Positions 23,998 through 33,836 of a stretch of 64,000 nucleotides of DNA are shown here, piece after piece; within the stretch, counting starts at the first letter, position 1, and each line of letters opens with the position of its first letter. The stretch lies in NCBI GenBank assembly GCA_002897115.2, contig BCIH01000003.1:506232-570231 (forward strand). The letters are read 5' to 3'. The translations under genes were made by a program, and so were the position numbers. This DNA is from Prototheca cutis (taxonomy: Eukaryota > Chlorophyta > Trebouxiophyceae > Chlorellales > Chlorellaceae). The notes beneath the pieces were generated by a model. It was given only the letters and a program-made list of their open reading frames with translations. It made no database searches and had not been told where the DNA came from.

Positions 23998-26900
23998 ATG
24001 TCTGACGAGGAGGATGCCTCTGACATGAGCTTTGTGGAGGCTGACGATCCCGATGAAGATGACGAACCTGACGAGGTCGACGAGGAAGAGGTTGACGCGG
24101 CTTGGCTTTCCGAGGACGATGCAGCTGAGAACGGCGAGGAAACCGAGGACAGCTCCAGCTCCGGATCTGAGCACGGTGTGCTGTGATGCAGGTGGAACAA
24201 GGCTGCTAGGGCAGCTTGCATCGGTGTCGGCATGACCAGGTGTGCAAGGGCATGTGTGCTGAGCCTCACCATGCCCTCCCACATCGCAGATGCAGACGAT
24301 GACCAGAACTACATCCGCATGCCTTTTCAGTTTTTCTTGGCACACAATGCAACTTCTCGCATGGTGCGGGCTGTTGTCGAATTTGATGTTTCGGTGGTGG
24401 GGTCGCAGGCGTGCAGGGCCCGGCCTGCGCATGTGATGGCACCGGCAACGGTTCCTGATTGCCTGTGGTGACTGGCGCAAAAGGAAGTCTGAGGGCTTGG
24501 ATACCTACTGCAAATCACCCGGTGCGCGCTTGCGTGCACGAGAACCAACCCCTCTCCTCATACACACGAAGAAAAAGCCAAAAACGCTCACAGGTGGAGA
24601 GCTTGCCCCGGCTGACCGATCTCACAGCTGCTCCTCCCGGGGGCGAGCTTGCGCAGCAGCTGGAGCGCCACACCTCGGCGCTCGCACTGACGGATGGCAC
24701 CAGTCTAGTACGTGGGGTGGGGGTCTGCGGAGGGATTGCTTGGCTTCTTGTTTTCAAGCACCACTGGCACCATGGATGGGTCGACGAGTCGGTGAGGCAC
24801 TTGAATTCGAGGGTTTTTTGAATGCCATCCAATAGCCTCGATGCACAGCCGACCTGCCGCCGACTCCAACACTGCCGCTACAGGCCAGCGCACGCTCCTC
24901 TTCCGTTGGTGATCCCATGCTCAGCCCCGCGCGGGCGATGGCCCTGCGGGAGACAGACGCAACGGGCCGCGGCTTCTCGGAAGCTGCCAAGGCGCACTTG
25001 CTGGGCCACCATTTTCTCCCAAAGAGGAGGGCCCGGTCGTTGGACTCGACGCACTCTCGCGTTTACACTGCGCAGTGGGCACCCAAGGGCGACATTTTCT
25101 ATGGTGGGTTGCCGCTGGCAGTGGGCTGATTACATGACGGTTAACCCGTCGCATCGGTGTCTGGGTCGACCGGACTTGTCGTATGCGATCATGGACAGCT
25201 GTCCGAAATCCACCCCCTCCTCCCTGGAAACAGTGAACGCACGCACACGCAAACGCAAACGCACACAACAACAACTCCTATCATGACTGCAGCGGCAATT
25301 CAGGGCGAGGGGTGCATCCGGGTGTACGATGCCACGCGTGCGGGGTTTCCGTTGGTGAAGGAAGTCATCGCGCGACAGCTGCGCTGGACAATCACGGACG
25401 CCGATCTGTCCCCCGACGGCCGGTACCTTGCGTATTCCTCCATAAACTCCACACTGCACATGGTGGACATTGGCGACCGCGGTCCCAGCGCGCCCGTGCG
25501 CTCGGTGGGCAACGTGACTGAAGTGCACGAGGCGCTGGAGCTGGCCGGGCGGCGACGGGACGGCGACTGGGACGAAGAGTATGCCAACGGTGTCTGGAGC
25601 CTGCGCTGGAGCCCGGCTAAGACAGAGATCCTGGCTGGCACTTCCGATTGCTCTGTTTATATCTACGACCTGACCCAGGTCGGTTTTGCCTGTTTTCATG
25701 CATGGGTTGTTTGGGTACATGTCCCATATCCTCTGTGGGGAGTGCAGCATCAGGAGTTCCAGCAGGCATTAGCATGGTGCATGGGAATGGCTGTCAGATC
25801 CTTCCCAATGTGCCNNCCCCCCCCCCCCCCCNAAAAAAAAAACCTGCTGCAGGGCCGGACGGTCGCCCGCGGGGGAGGCCACGATGACCATGTGAATGCG
25901 GTGTGCTACGCCGATAGCACGGGCAACGTCTTCTTCAGCGGCAGCGACGACGCATCGATACGGGTGAGGGAGTGAATGATTTTGTTCAGGGCGGGTTGCC
26001 ATTTTCTGCAATGGACTCTTGGATGCGTTTTTGTGCCTGCATGAAAGGCACACATGCTGCAAACATTCACTTCAAAGCCTTTGTCATGCACAACCCATCT
26101 GTATTCGACAGGTCTGGGACCGACGGACGATGAGCATGGCACGGCGCTGCAGGCCAGTGGGGGTCCTGGTTGGTCACACCGACGGCCTCACACATCTGGA
26201 CAGCAAGGTGAGTGCGGATTGCTGCCCGTCAAAATGCCTTGGGAGGAAAAGAAATCCACTGCACGCCCAGGACCATCGCACGGCAAGACGGCGTCCCACC
26301 CCTCACCCTGCCAACCGACATCGGCCGCACAGGGCGACGGGCGCTACTTGATCAGCAATTCCAAGGACCAGACCATCAAGATGTGGGACTTGAGAAAGGC
26401 GACGAGTCCGAGCGAGTATGACCGCCGGCCCCGCAACGACTACCCCCGGTTCAACTGGGATTACCGGTGGGACGCTTTCCCTGCCCGAGGTCGGCTGGTC
26501 CAGCACCCACGGGACGGCTCGCTGGCAACCTTTCGCGGCCACACGGTGGTGCACACCCTCATCAGGGCCTACTGGAGCCCCGCCGAAACAACGGGCCAAC
26601 GGTTCATCTATGCCGGCAGCGCAGATGGCATCGTCCGCATCTGGGGTGCGAAAGGAATTTTTTTTTTTTTTTTTTTTTTTGGGGGGGGGGGGGGGGTTAA
26701 TCTGAACGTGCCTGGACGAGAGAACAGGGCAGCAGCAGTGGCATCTATTGGAAGCATGAATGCAGGGGGACGTGCAGAGATATACCAAACCCCCCAAATA
26801 CCTGCAGACGTTTTGACCAACCAGGTCGTGGCCAAGCTCAAGGCCTCTGGGAGCAGATCCGAGGGGTCTGTCGTTCGCGACTGCTCCTGGCATCCCTCCT

Positions 26901-27088
26901 TCCCCCTGCTGCTCGCAGGTGCGGGTGTTCACTGTGTGGTGCTTTATGGGCTCATGAGAGGGGCGTGGACACATCAGCATGTGATGAACGCATTGCCCAA
27001 AGACCGCCTGCAATGAACCAATTGCGCAGGGACATTCAGCGGCAACCTGGCACAGTTTGGACCAGCAAGTGGAACGTTGGAGTTGTGA
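23998..27088 (+). CDS. DCAF11: DCAF11/WDR23-type WD40 substrate receptor of CUL4-DDB1
   Basis: Predicted substrate receptor of a CUL4-DDB1 ubiquitin ligase. The chosen start, MSDEEDASDMSFVEADDPDE, opens an acidic N-terminal region. A second exon (DDDQNYIRMPFQFFLAHN) and a third (VESLPRLTDLTAAPPGG) follow in frame. The next part has LLGHHFLPKRRARSLDSTHS, matching the family's pre-WD segment ('MSHFLPND...DTYSQKAF' in animals). Seven-blade WD40 sequence follows: VYTAQWAPKGDIFY, GCIRVYDATRAGFPLVKEVI, WTITDADLSPDGRYLAYSSI, DDHVNAVCYADSTGNVFFSG, VWDRRTMSMARRCRPVGVLV, YLISNSKDQTIKMWDLRKA, FRGHTVVHTLIRAYWSP and CSWHPSFPLLLAGTFSGNL. VWDRRTM, SNSKDQTIK and NWDYRWD are diagnostic of WDR23/LEC14B. The last exon ends at 27088. 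Two introns hold long homopolymer composites. Confidence 0.92.
25815..25841 (+). repeat. Poly-C then poly-A tract in a DCAF11 intron
   Basis: A run of about 17 C followed by about 9 A, bounded by n's, ends about 10 bp before the CTGCTGCAG acceptor. The n's suggest the run length was not resolved by sequencing. Confidence 0.9.
26659..26697 (+). repeat. Poly-T then poly-G tract in a DCAF11 intron
   Basis: About 22 T followed by about 18 G lie some 12 bp after the 5' splice site of the intron following the VRIWG exon. This is the reverse-complement layout of the C-then-A tract at 25815. Confidence 0.9.
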
Positions 27089-27240
27089 GTGCCAGGTTGA
27101 CTGAAGTCACGGGACGACTCTGTGCTGCCCATTGCATTCCTGGGACATCATCGAATTCTATGTTGTTCGTATGTGCGTGTGTGTGTGTGTGAATTGGTCT
27201 CAGCAATGGTGTGTGTGCTTCAGAAGGGAAATTAGGACTG

Positions 27241-27833
27241 TACAGTAACGGCAGAAAATGATGAAACCTTGTCGAGATTCGTCCACTCCCACCTGCACAG
27301 CAAGAACATGTTTTTTTAAAACAAAATGCCTGTTGGACCGCATTCCCTGGCCGTGTCGCTCAGAGGATGGGTTGGGTTCCTTTTTGAAAGGCAGGGCAGG
27401 TCGTGCAGAGAGCAGACGCCCACAGTGCGGTGCCATCAGCTGGTGCTGCACTGACAAAGACCACCACCCCCCGAACGGCGAGTATCGTCTCTGGAACCGA
27501 GACTTGATGGCGTGTCTGAACATGAGGCACATCGTGCAGTACCCCTGCGGAAGACCGGCCAGCGGCCTCAGTGCTTCCAGCGCCGCAGTGCTGACGAACA
27601 TACATCCATATATCATGGGGGATAATAGCCTTTCCAACTGTGGGTGGGAACCCCCGGGGCTCCTTCCCTTCCCTGGCAAGGGAAAGGAGGTAGTCCATCG
27701 TTGAGGTGGTCCACCTTCCTATTGCCCTGCAGAGTGTGAAAATTTTCGGCTATCCGTGATGCCCAGCAACCCCCGGGGTGATGTGACGCGGTTGCTGGCT
27801 GAGCTGGTTGCATTATTTTTGCCCCGCATGGTA
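27241..27833 (+). mobile_element. Copy 1 of ~600-bp element with Fanzor/TnpB-like 3' remnant
   Basis: First of five copies of one repeat family. It begins TACAGTAACGGCAG and ends GCCCCGCATGGTA. The reverse complement of the end region (TACCATGC.GGGGC...AATAATGCAACC) resembles the start (TAC...GGCAGAAAATGATGAAACC), giving an imperfect terminal inverted repeat of about 25 bp. The coding half keeps GEYRLWNRDLMACLNMRHIV, the third RuvC motif layout of TnpB/Fanzor nucleases, but the upstream Cys segment is altered (CGAISWCCTD). A small indel after HIVQ shifts the frame away from the PLRKTGQRPQCFQR ending. The 3' half is non-coding and contains a perfect 8-bp hairpin, CCAGCAAC (27763-27770) with GTTGCTGG (27791-27798), around a CCCCGGGG-containing loop. 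It sits between DCAF11 and aladin. Decayed and not able to encode a full nuclease. Confidence 0.8.
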
Positions 27834-28362
27834 CAACTGGAGTTGAGCTGGCATTGACGTTAGAGAGACCTGTCCACACTCTGTGATTGAGGTGCATTGG
27901 TCCGACAAAAAAGAAATTCGATCAATTGATCACAAATGATCCCATTGGGATGCAAAGCGCCACGCCCAAGCCTGGTCTGTTGTCGCATTGCGCATTCAGA
28001 TATGATGCACTCATTCATTCTTCCCTGACAGCGTCTAGCAGTTGGTCGAGGGCACGGCGTGATGGGCAGTTTCCGGGAGGTGCACGGCCGGCTAGGTGCG
28101 CGCGGTCGCGAACGGACCACCTGACCGCGGATAGGAATCAAGACCCTCTGAGCATTGCATTAACTCAAAAACGCATACCATTCCTTGTGCAGAGGCTGTC
28201 CCAGCATTGGACAGGGCTTCCATCGCTGTGAGCTGGTACCATTTTCCTGTTGTTGGCTCAAAGCAGAGGGATCAACCCGCGCCGATGCTGGTCTCTCATT
28301 GGCCTCATGGGATGTTCCACTCTCCATGATCAGGCAGCAGATGAAACGCCCTCCCCACCCTC
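27834..28362. other. Intergenic region upstream of aladin
   Basis: From the end of repeat copy 1 to the aladin start. No gene is supported; AT-rich patches near 27900-28020 may be promoter or element flank. Confidence 0.4.
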
Positions 28363-29951
28363 AATGCAGGGCACACTGCCGTTCCCATCCAGCACGGCCG
28401 ATGTGGACGAGCTGGTTCAGGACACAGGGTTGGTGGAGCTGAGGGCACCCAACGGCGTGCCTCATGGTTCAGTTCAAGCCCGGCCTGACAGGTATTTTTC
28501 AGTGGAGTGCAGGCTGCGTCAATGGCCATGTGACCCAGAGAGCGGCTTCTTTATTCTCGTGCTGTTGAATGCTTTGACATGCCGTTGGCCAATGCAGCGT
28601 AGATGGTTCCCGCCGACGGGTGGCCCGTGCTTCCTTTGCCCAGAGTGTGCTTGCTGCGGTGACTTGAAACGTACCATTCTGCACCATCGTCTTGCAGGCG
28701 CGGTGATGCCAGCAGCTGCGGAGGTGCGGTGCTGGCCTGCCACCCTCGGCACCCGCTCGTGGCAGCTCGCGTGCCGATGCCTGATGCGTGTCACAGCACC
28801 GGCGCAGGCGTGGCTGTCTGGGACATGGGTGGCGGCGGCGAGCAGCGCGCTCTCTTACTGGTTCACCCGCTGCAGCGTGGAATCTCCGGACTAGCCTGGC
28901 GCTCTGTGGGTCGGCGGGATGTGGCGGTGGGATGCCGGGGCGGTTTGGCGCTCTGGCAACTGCCCGAACGCCCCACGACCGTGGCTGGGAATGCGGGCTT
29001 CATTTTGAGTGGGGGTTTGGGGCCGCGACTGACCTGGCTGCCGGCCAGTCCCTGGGCCGGGGAGTGCCAGCTCAGCGCGCTGACCTGGCACCCGGAGGGT
29101 CACCTTCTGGCTGCCAGCTCGGGAGCCGCGGGCGGGTTCCAAGTGTGGGACGTTGCCACCGCTGCCGTGACCCCGATACGGGTGAGTGAGGGATTTTTGG
29201 ATGGGGTTATTTGTTGGGCATCCTGTTGGCAAGGGAGTGCTCGGGGCAGCGCTACAGATTGTTCTATTAACTGCACATGGGCGGCCACTGGGGAACTGAC
29301 ACGATGCCGCCACTTGCACTTTGACAGACGACCCGTGACCCTGTGACGGTGCTGGCTTGGTCTCCGTGCGGCGCTTTCTTGCTGGTCGGCCATGCTTCGG
29401 GTGCGGTGGCATTGTTTGAGACAGAGGGCTGGCGCAGCGTGGCATGGGAGCTCGAGCGCGTGCGGACCGACCGGTTGTCGGGGGCCGGGCCCTCTTCGTC
29501 CCCGGTGATCGCACTAGCCTGGCATCAGGCAGCTGCCGGTGGGCGCAGCCTGGCACTGATTGGGCATGCAAGCCCTGCGGGTTCGCTGCTGGCGCTGTAC
29601 CCCACGGGCCCCCGCACCAGCCTGGAGGCGCAGCTGTTGCCGCTGGTGCTGCCGGGGCTGCAGGGTTTGCCTGGGACCCGGCTTCAGGGCATGGCCTGGA
29701 GCGCCGACGGACGACGCCTGGCAGCCACGCTAGTGGGGCCCGATGGCACGGAGCGTGTGGAGTTGTTTGCCACACACTGCGAGCCCATCGTCACGGCCAC
29801 GCGCGTGGGAGAGCTGCGCCCGCCCCAGGAAGGCCGTGTCTTGGGTCAAGGCTTTGGCTGCACTGCTGCTGCCGCCACCGGTGGCCGGGGACGATACCTT
29901 GCCCTGGCCACGGGCACGTCACTGCAGCTGGTACCCCTGGTCTACAGCTGA
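28363..29951 (+). CDS. AAAS: Aladin (AAAS)-like nucleoporin, WD40 protein
   Basis: WD40-propeller nucleoporin of the nuclear pore scaffold. A likely first exon (28363 to about 28488, MQGTLPFPSSTADVDELVQ) joins in phase 2 to an exon beginning near 28698. From there the sequence reads CGGAVLACHPRHPLVAARVP, GISGLAWRSVGRRDVAVGCR and GGLALWQLPERP. Those match the aladin blades 'LAWHPxxxxLAVA', 'SLAWRPxxxxxLAVGCxxGVxLW'. Then come QLSALTWHPEGHLLAASSGA, DPVTVLAWSPCGAFLLVGHA and GWRSVAWELERV, followed by LQGMAWSADGRRLAATLVGP ('ITALAWHPKGERLAV' in animals). The C terminus ends LALATGTSLQLVPLVYS, like the aladin ending. An intron lies at about 29181-29326. The protein (about 460 residues) is somewhat short; a 5' exon may be missing. 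Confidence 0.8.
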
Positions 29952-30370
29952 GTGACGAATGATATTGCCCATAGATTGCCTGGATGCTCTTTCGTGCCGG
30001 TGGACTGCCAATGCACGCCTGGCTGGAGTCTCCCAGCTGTTTGAAACAAGCAAGCCACAAGGCATCTTCAGGAATGTGTGCAAATGATGTTCCGTGGACA
30101 TGGTGAAACAGCCAGCGTGTACATCATTCGTGAGCTTGTATTTTGACAAGCAACTTTGATGTCCCGTCTGGTGTGCAGGGGGAGACGAACCCACGGTGGC
30201 AGGTGCCAGGAACTCCAGCGTTTGCTTGTTTAAGGGTTTGGGCAACCCTCGGGCCATTGGCCAATGCGCTGGAAATTACAAGGCGCCTGCATGGCGAGGG
30301 GCAGTCGTTCGCTTGTATCCGCGGCGTTTGGGAGTGCAGACCTGATCTCCGGGACCAGCCCAAGAGGGAG
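29952..30370. other. Intergenic region, aladin / MFS transporter
   Basis: About 420 bp between tandem plus-strand genes. Nothing recognised other than presumed 3' UTR and promoter. Confidence 0.4.
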
Positions 30371-32653
30371 CATGGCTCCCGAGCCCCGGAGGGTCGCGTT
30401 TGAGGTGCCCGGACCCGAGCGCTGCCCCGACCAGGGGCCTAGCGGGGGGGAAGCCAGCACGGCAAGTCCATTTCAGTCTTCAGAACTGCAGGAGCCGCTG
30501 GTGAAGAAGGCAGGAGGNGTCCTGCGCGACAAGCATGGTGGGCGGCGGTGTCGGTTTTTGTGTGTTGTCGAGCCCGTTTGGTTTCGGCGTTGCGGTGTGC
30601 GGGAATGGTCAGGCTGGTCGAGGACTCTGTCCCCACCACCNCAACTCTTCCCCACAAAATCCTGTCTGGAAACGACCACCAAAAACCCCCAGACACGCAC
30701 ACAAATGCAACAATGCCCGATCCAGCCGCCCTATGTACTTGCACAAACACAAACACCCACTCACCCCTTTTTTTAGGCAACTTGCGGACGCTGTATGATC
30801 AACGTGCACGGACGACAGTGGTGGTGAACCTCGCGGCGATTCTGGAGCGATGCAATGAGCAGACGCTGCCTGCACTGTATCGCTATGTGGGCGCCAGTTT
30901 CCGGGCGACTCCCCAGCAGCTGGGGTACATGACGCTGGCGTGCGCGCTGATGCAGGCCGTGTGCGCGCCGCTTGGCGGCGTTCTGGGCCACTTTTACAAT
31001 CGCGTGACGGTGATGTCGGCCGGGGCGGCGCTGTGGGGCACCATGTGCATCGCNTTTGCATTCACGCACACCGTGCCCCAGGGCGTCGCGGTGTGGGCCT
31101 GGAACGGGCTGGGCCTTGGCCTCCTCATCCCCAATGCACAGTCCCTGATTGCCGACTATTTTTCCGAGCTTTCCCGTGGGAAAGCGTTCGGAGCACTATA
31201 CCTGACGGGGGCGATGGGAGGCACGCTGGGCGCGCTGTACGCCACCAACGTCGCCCACCTGTCCCCGCTGGGGTTGCACGGCTGGCAGTTTGCCGTTATC
31301 ACTGTCGGCCTGGTTTCCCTGGGCATCGCCGTCCTCAACTGGTTTGCCAGTGTCGATCCACGGTACAAGGTCGAGGAGCCCGAGTACGCCCAGGCCCCAG
31401 ACGTGCTCAAGGACGTCGGGGGCATGCGTCGCGCGCTGGACGACGTCCTCGCGGTGCTGTCGGTCCCGTCGTTCTGCATCGTCGTAGCCCAAGGCATCGT
31501 CGGGTCGGCGCCCTGGAACGCGCTTGTCTTCACAACACTCTACTTCCAGCTCATGGGCATGTCGGACTTTTATGCCTCCCTCATCGCCGCCCTGTTCCTC
31601 ACTGGGACCGCCATCGGAGGCCAGGTAGGCACCTGTTCTGATTACTTGATTGTTTATTGTTGGGTGGGATGGAATTGCTTGATACGATTCTTTCTGACAA
31701 CCTCGTCATTGCCCTGCANCCCCATGGCAAACCCACCACACATTGCCCCCCCCCCTCACATGAATTCTTCCACAGCTGGGTGGGTGGCTGGGCGACGTCG
31801 CGGCGAAACGCTCGCCCAGGCACGGCCGAGTGCTCGTGGCGCAGTTCTCCGTAGGCATCGGTGTTCCCCTGTCGTTTGTCATTTTCAAGGTCAGTTGCCG
31901 GTGTGATGGGTGGGATTTTGCAGGGGAGTTGATGGGAGAGTGGGCGGTNAGACTGCAAGGGGGACGTGTTTGGAGACATCATTCTAGACCCACAAACACC
32001 CCAGCACCTTTTTCCCAGAAACTTGAAAAAAAACCCTGCAAATAATAAAAAAAGCCAATATACCCACGAGAAGAAACCACGCGCTGCTGCAGCTGCTTCC
32101 AATGGGTTCGAGCACGCCGATTGTGGTGATGTACAGCGTGGCCTTTTTCGTGTGGGGCCTGCTGATAAGCTGGGTGGCCCCCGCGTGCAACAGCCCCATG
32201 TTTGCGGAGATCGTGCCCAGCCAGCTGCGCGCAATCATCTACTCCTTTGACCGCGCGTTTGAGGGCGCCATCGCGGCCACGGGCGCGCCCATCGTCGGCT
32301 GGCTGGCTCAGCATCTCGGCTTTGACACGGACTCGGATACGCCGGGGAAGGACCGCGCACGCTGTGTCGCGCTGGGTTCTGCCATTGTCATCTGCACTGC
32401 GGTGCCGTGGTCTCTGTGCTGCCTGCTGTTCACGGGCCTGCACGTGACATACCCACAGGACAAGGCGCGGGCCGGGGTGTCGCAGCGCTCGCGCTCGGGC
32501 GCCATCTCAGCCAGCACCGCTGACCTGGAAGCCGCGCTGCTCGCGCGTGCAGCGGAGCGCGAGGTCGAAGCCGACATCGCCCGTGCCCTCGGTATAGATC
32601 GCCGCCAGGGCCAGGGCGCAGGAGAAGGGGGAGAGCCGTTGCACCCAGCCTGA
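30371..32653 (+). CDS. Major facilitator superfamily transporter
   Basis: Twelve-helix-type MFS permease, substrate unknown. Exon 1 (30371 to about 30537) encodes a hydrophilic N-terminal tail, MAPEPRRVAFEVPGPERCPD. Exon 2 starts after TTTTTTTAG near 30777 and gives NLRTLYDQRARTTVVVNLAA, then ILERCNEQTLPALYRYVG. It contains the cytosolic GGVLGHFYNR loop between helices 2 and 3 (MFS motif A-like G-x-L-x-D/H-R) and helices such as WNGLGLGLLIPNAQSLIADY. Exon 3 repeats a motif A-like loop, LGGWLGDVAAKRSPRHGR. The last exon begins near 32103 with STPIVVMYSVAFFVWGLLIS and SQLRAIIYSFDRAFEGAIAA. The C-terminal tail is Arg/Ala/Glu-rich. The layout resembles spinster-like and prokaryote-like MFS carriers. 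Confidence 0.85.
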
Positions 32654-32913
32654 GGGTGTGAAAGGTGTCCATTTACTGCCATCGCAGGGATTTGCCTGCC
32701 AATACCCAGGTTCTTTTTTGGAAATTCTGCGCCCTTCTCGCAAACCCTGATTGTACACCAGAATAATGCAGGAGCCTTTTGATGACGCTCGCTTGAATGG
32801 AAATGGAAGCAGTAAACGAAACACCTTCAACGCCAAACCTTCAAAAGACGATGAAAAATGTAAATCAGACAATGAATTCTCCCTGCATTCCCCGAGTAGC
32901 ATCGGGCTGGAAA

Positions 32914-32986
32914 GCTCCCGTGGCGTAGTGGATAGCGCGTGGATTTCCTAAGTCCAAGGTCCCAGGTTCGAATCCTGGCTGGAGTG
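32914..32986 (+). tRNA. tRNA-Arg (CCU anticodon)
   Basis: 73-nt cloverleaf. Acceptor GCTCCCG/CTGGAGT has one C-U mismatch at pair 6-67 and a G-U closing pair. D arm GCGT/GCGC has loop AGTGGATA with the GG pair. The anticodon stem TGGAT/GTCCA has loop TTCCTAA, so the anticodon is CCT (reads AGG). The T arm CCAGG-TTCGAAT-CCTGG is perfect and the discriminator is G. No intron. T runs that could terminate Pol III lie just downstream (33009-33017). It lies about 260 bp after the MFS gene. Confidence 0.9.
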
Positions 32987-33044
32987 GCAAGTCCCCCCCA
33001 AAAAATGCTTTTGTTTTGCCGCATTTCACAGCTTCCGTCGAAAA

Positions 33045-33714
33045 TACCATGCGGGGCAAAAATAATGCCACCAGCTCAGCCAGCAACAGCGTCACATCAC
33101 CCCGGGGGTTTCTGGGCATCACTGAGAAAATTTTCACACTCTGCAGGGCAATAGGAAGGTGGACCACCTCCGGGGCTGTTTTTCTTTCCCGAGCCAAGGA
33201 GCCCAGGGCTTGTTGGCCCGGGAAGGGAGCCCTCAGGGTTTCGACCCCCGGGGCTGCTTTCCCTTCCCGGGGGAGGGAAGGAGCCCCCAGGGTGCAAAAC
33301 CCCTGTTTGGAAGGCTGTAACCCCTCAGGATGGATGGATGGATGGATGTTCATCAGCACTGCGGCGCTGGGCGCTGGAAGCGCTGAGCCCACTGGCCAGT
33401 CTTGCGCAGGCTCTGCACGATGTGCCTCGTGTTCAGACACGCCATCAAGTCTCTGTTCCAGAGGTGATGCTTGCCCTTCAGGGGTTGGCACTCCTTGTTG
33501 ATGCAGCGCAGCAACCCGTGGCACACCACGATGGGCGTCTGCTCCTTGCGCGACCTGCCCTGCTATCAGAAGGAGCCCAACCCATTCTCTGAGCGATGCA
33601 GCCGCGGAATGCGGTCCAACAGGCATCTTGTTTGAAAAACATGCCCTTGCTGTGCAGGCGGGAGTCTTCTGACAAATCTCAAAAAGGGGNTCATCATTTT
33701 TGTCCTGCATATTA
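33045..33714 (-). mobile_element. Copy 2 of ~600-bp element with Fanzor/TnpB-like 3' remnant
   Basis: Minus-strand copy, about 670 bp, and the best-preserved coding end. On the minus strand a single frame reads QTPIVVCHGLLRCINKEC, then HHLWNRDLMACLNTRHIV, then SLRKTGQWAQRFQRPAPQC and a stop. This gives a possible zinc-binding Cys set (C...C-x4-C) followed by the RuvC-III-like WNRD...ACLN motif and an RFQR ending, the order seen at the C terminus of Fanzor/TnpB proteins. Downstream on that strand, a GGATG tetranucleotide-like run and a GGGCTCCTTCCC...GGGAAGGGAAAG unit repeated about three times explain its extra length. The ends match the other copies (TAC CATGCGGGGCA at 33045; TAATATGCAGGACA on the minus strand at 33714). 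It lies about 60 bp after the tRNA. Confidence 0.8.
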
Positions 33715-33836
33715 CGTCATGATGATCCCTGGGGACAACGCCTTTGGCGACACGGCACGACACTTTTGCTCACGATGGCCCGTGCAGACGGAGTTTATCT
33801 CGCTATGGGGAATATCATAACTACGTGACCTCGTCA

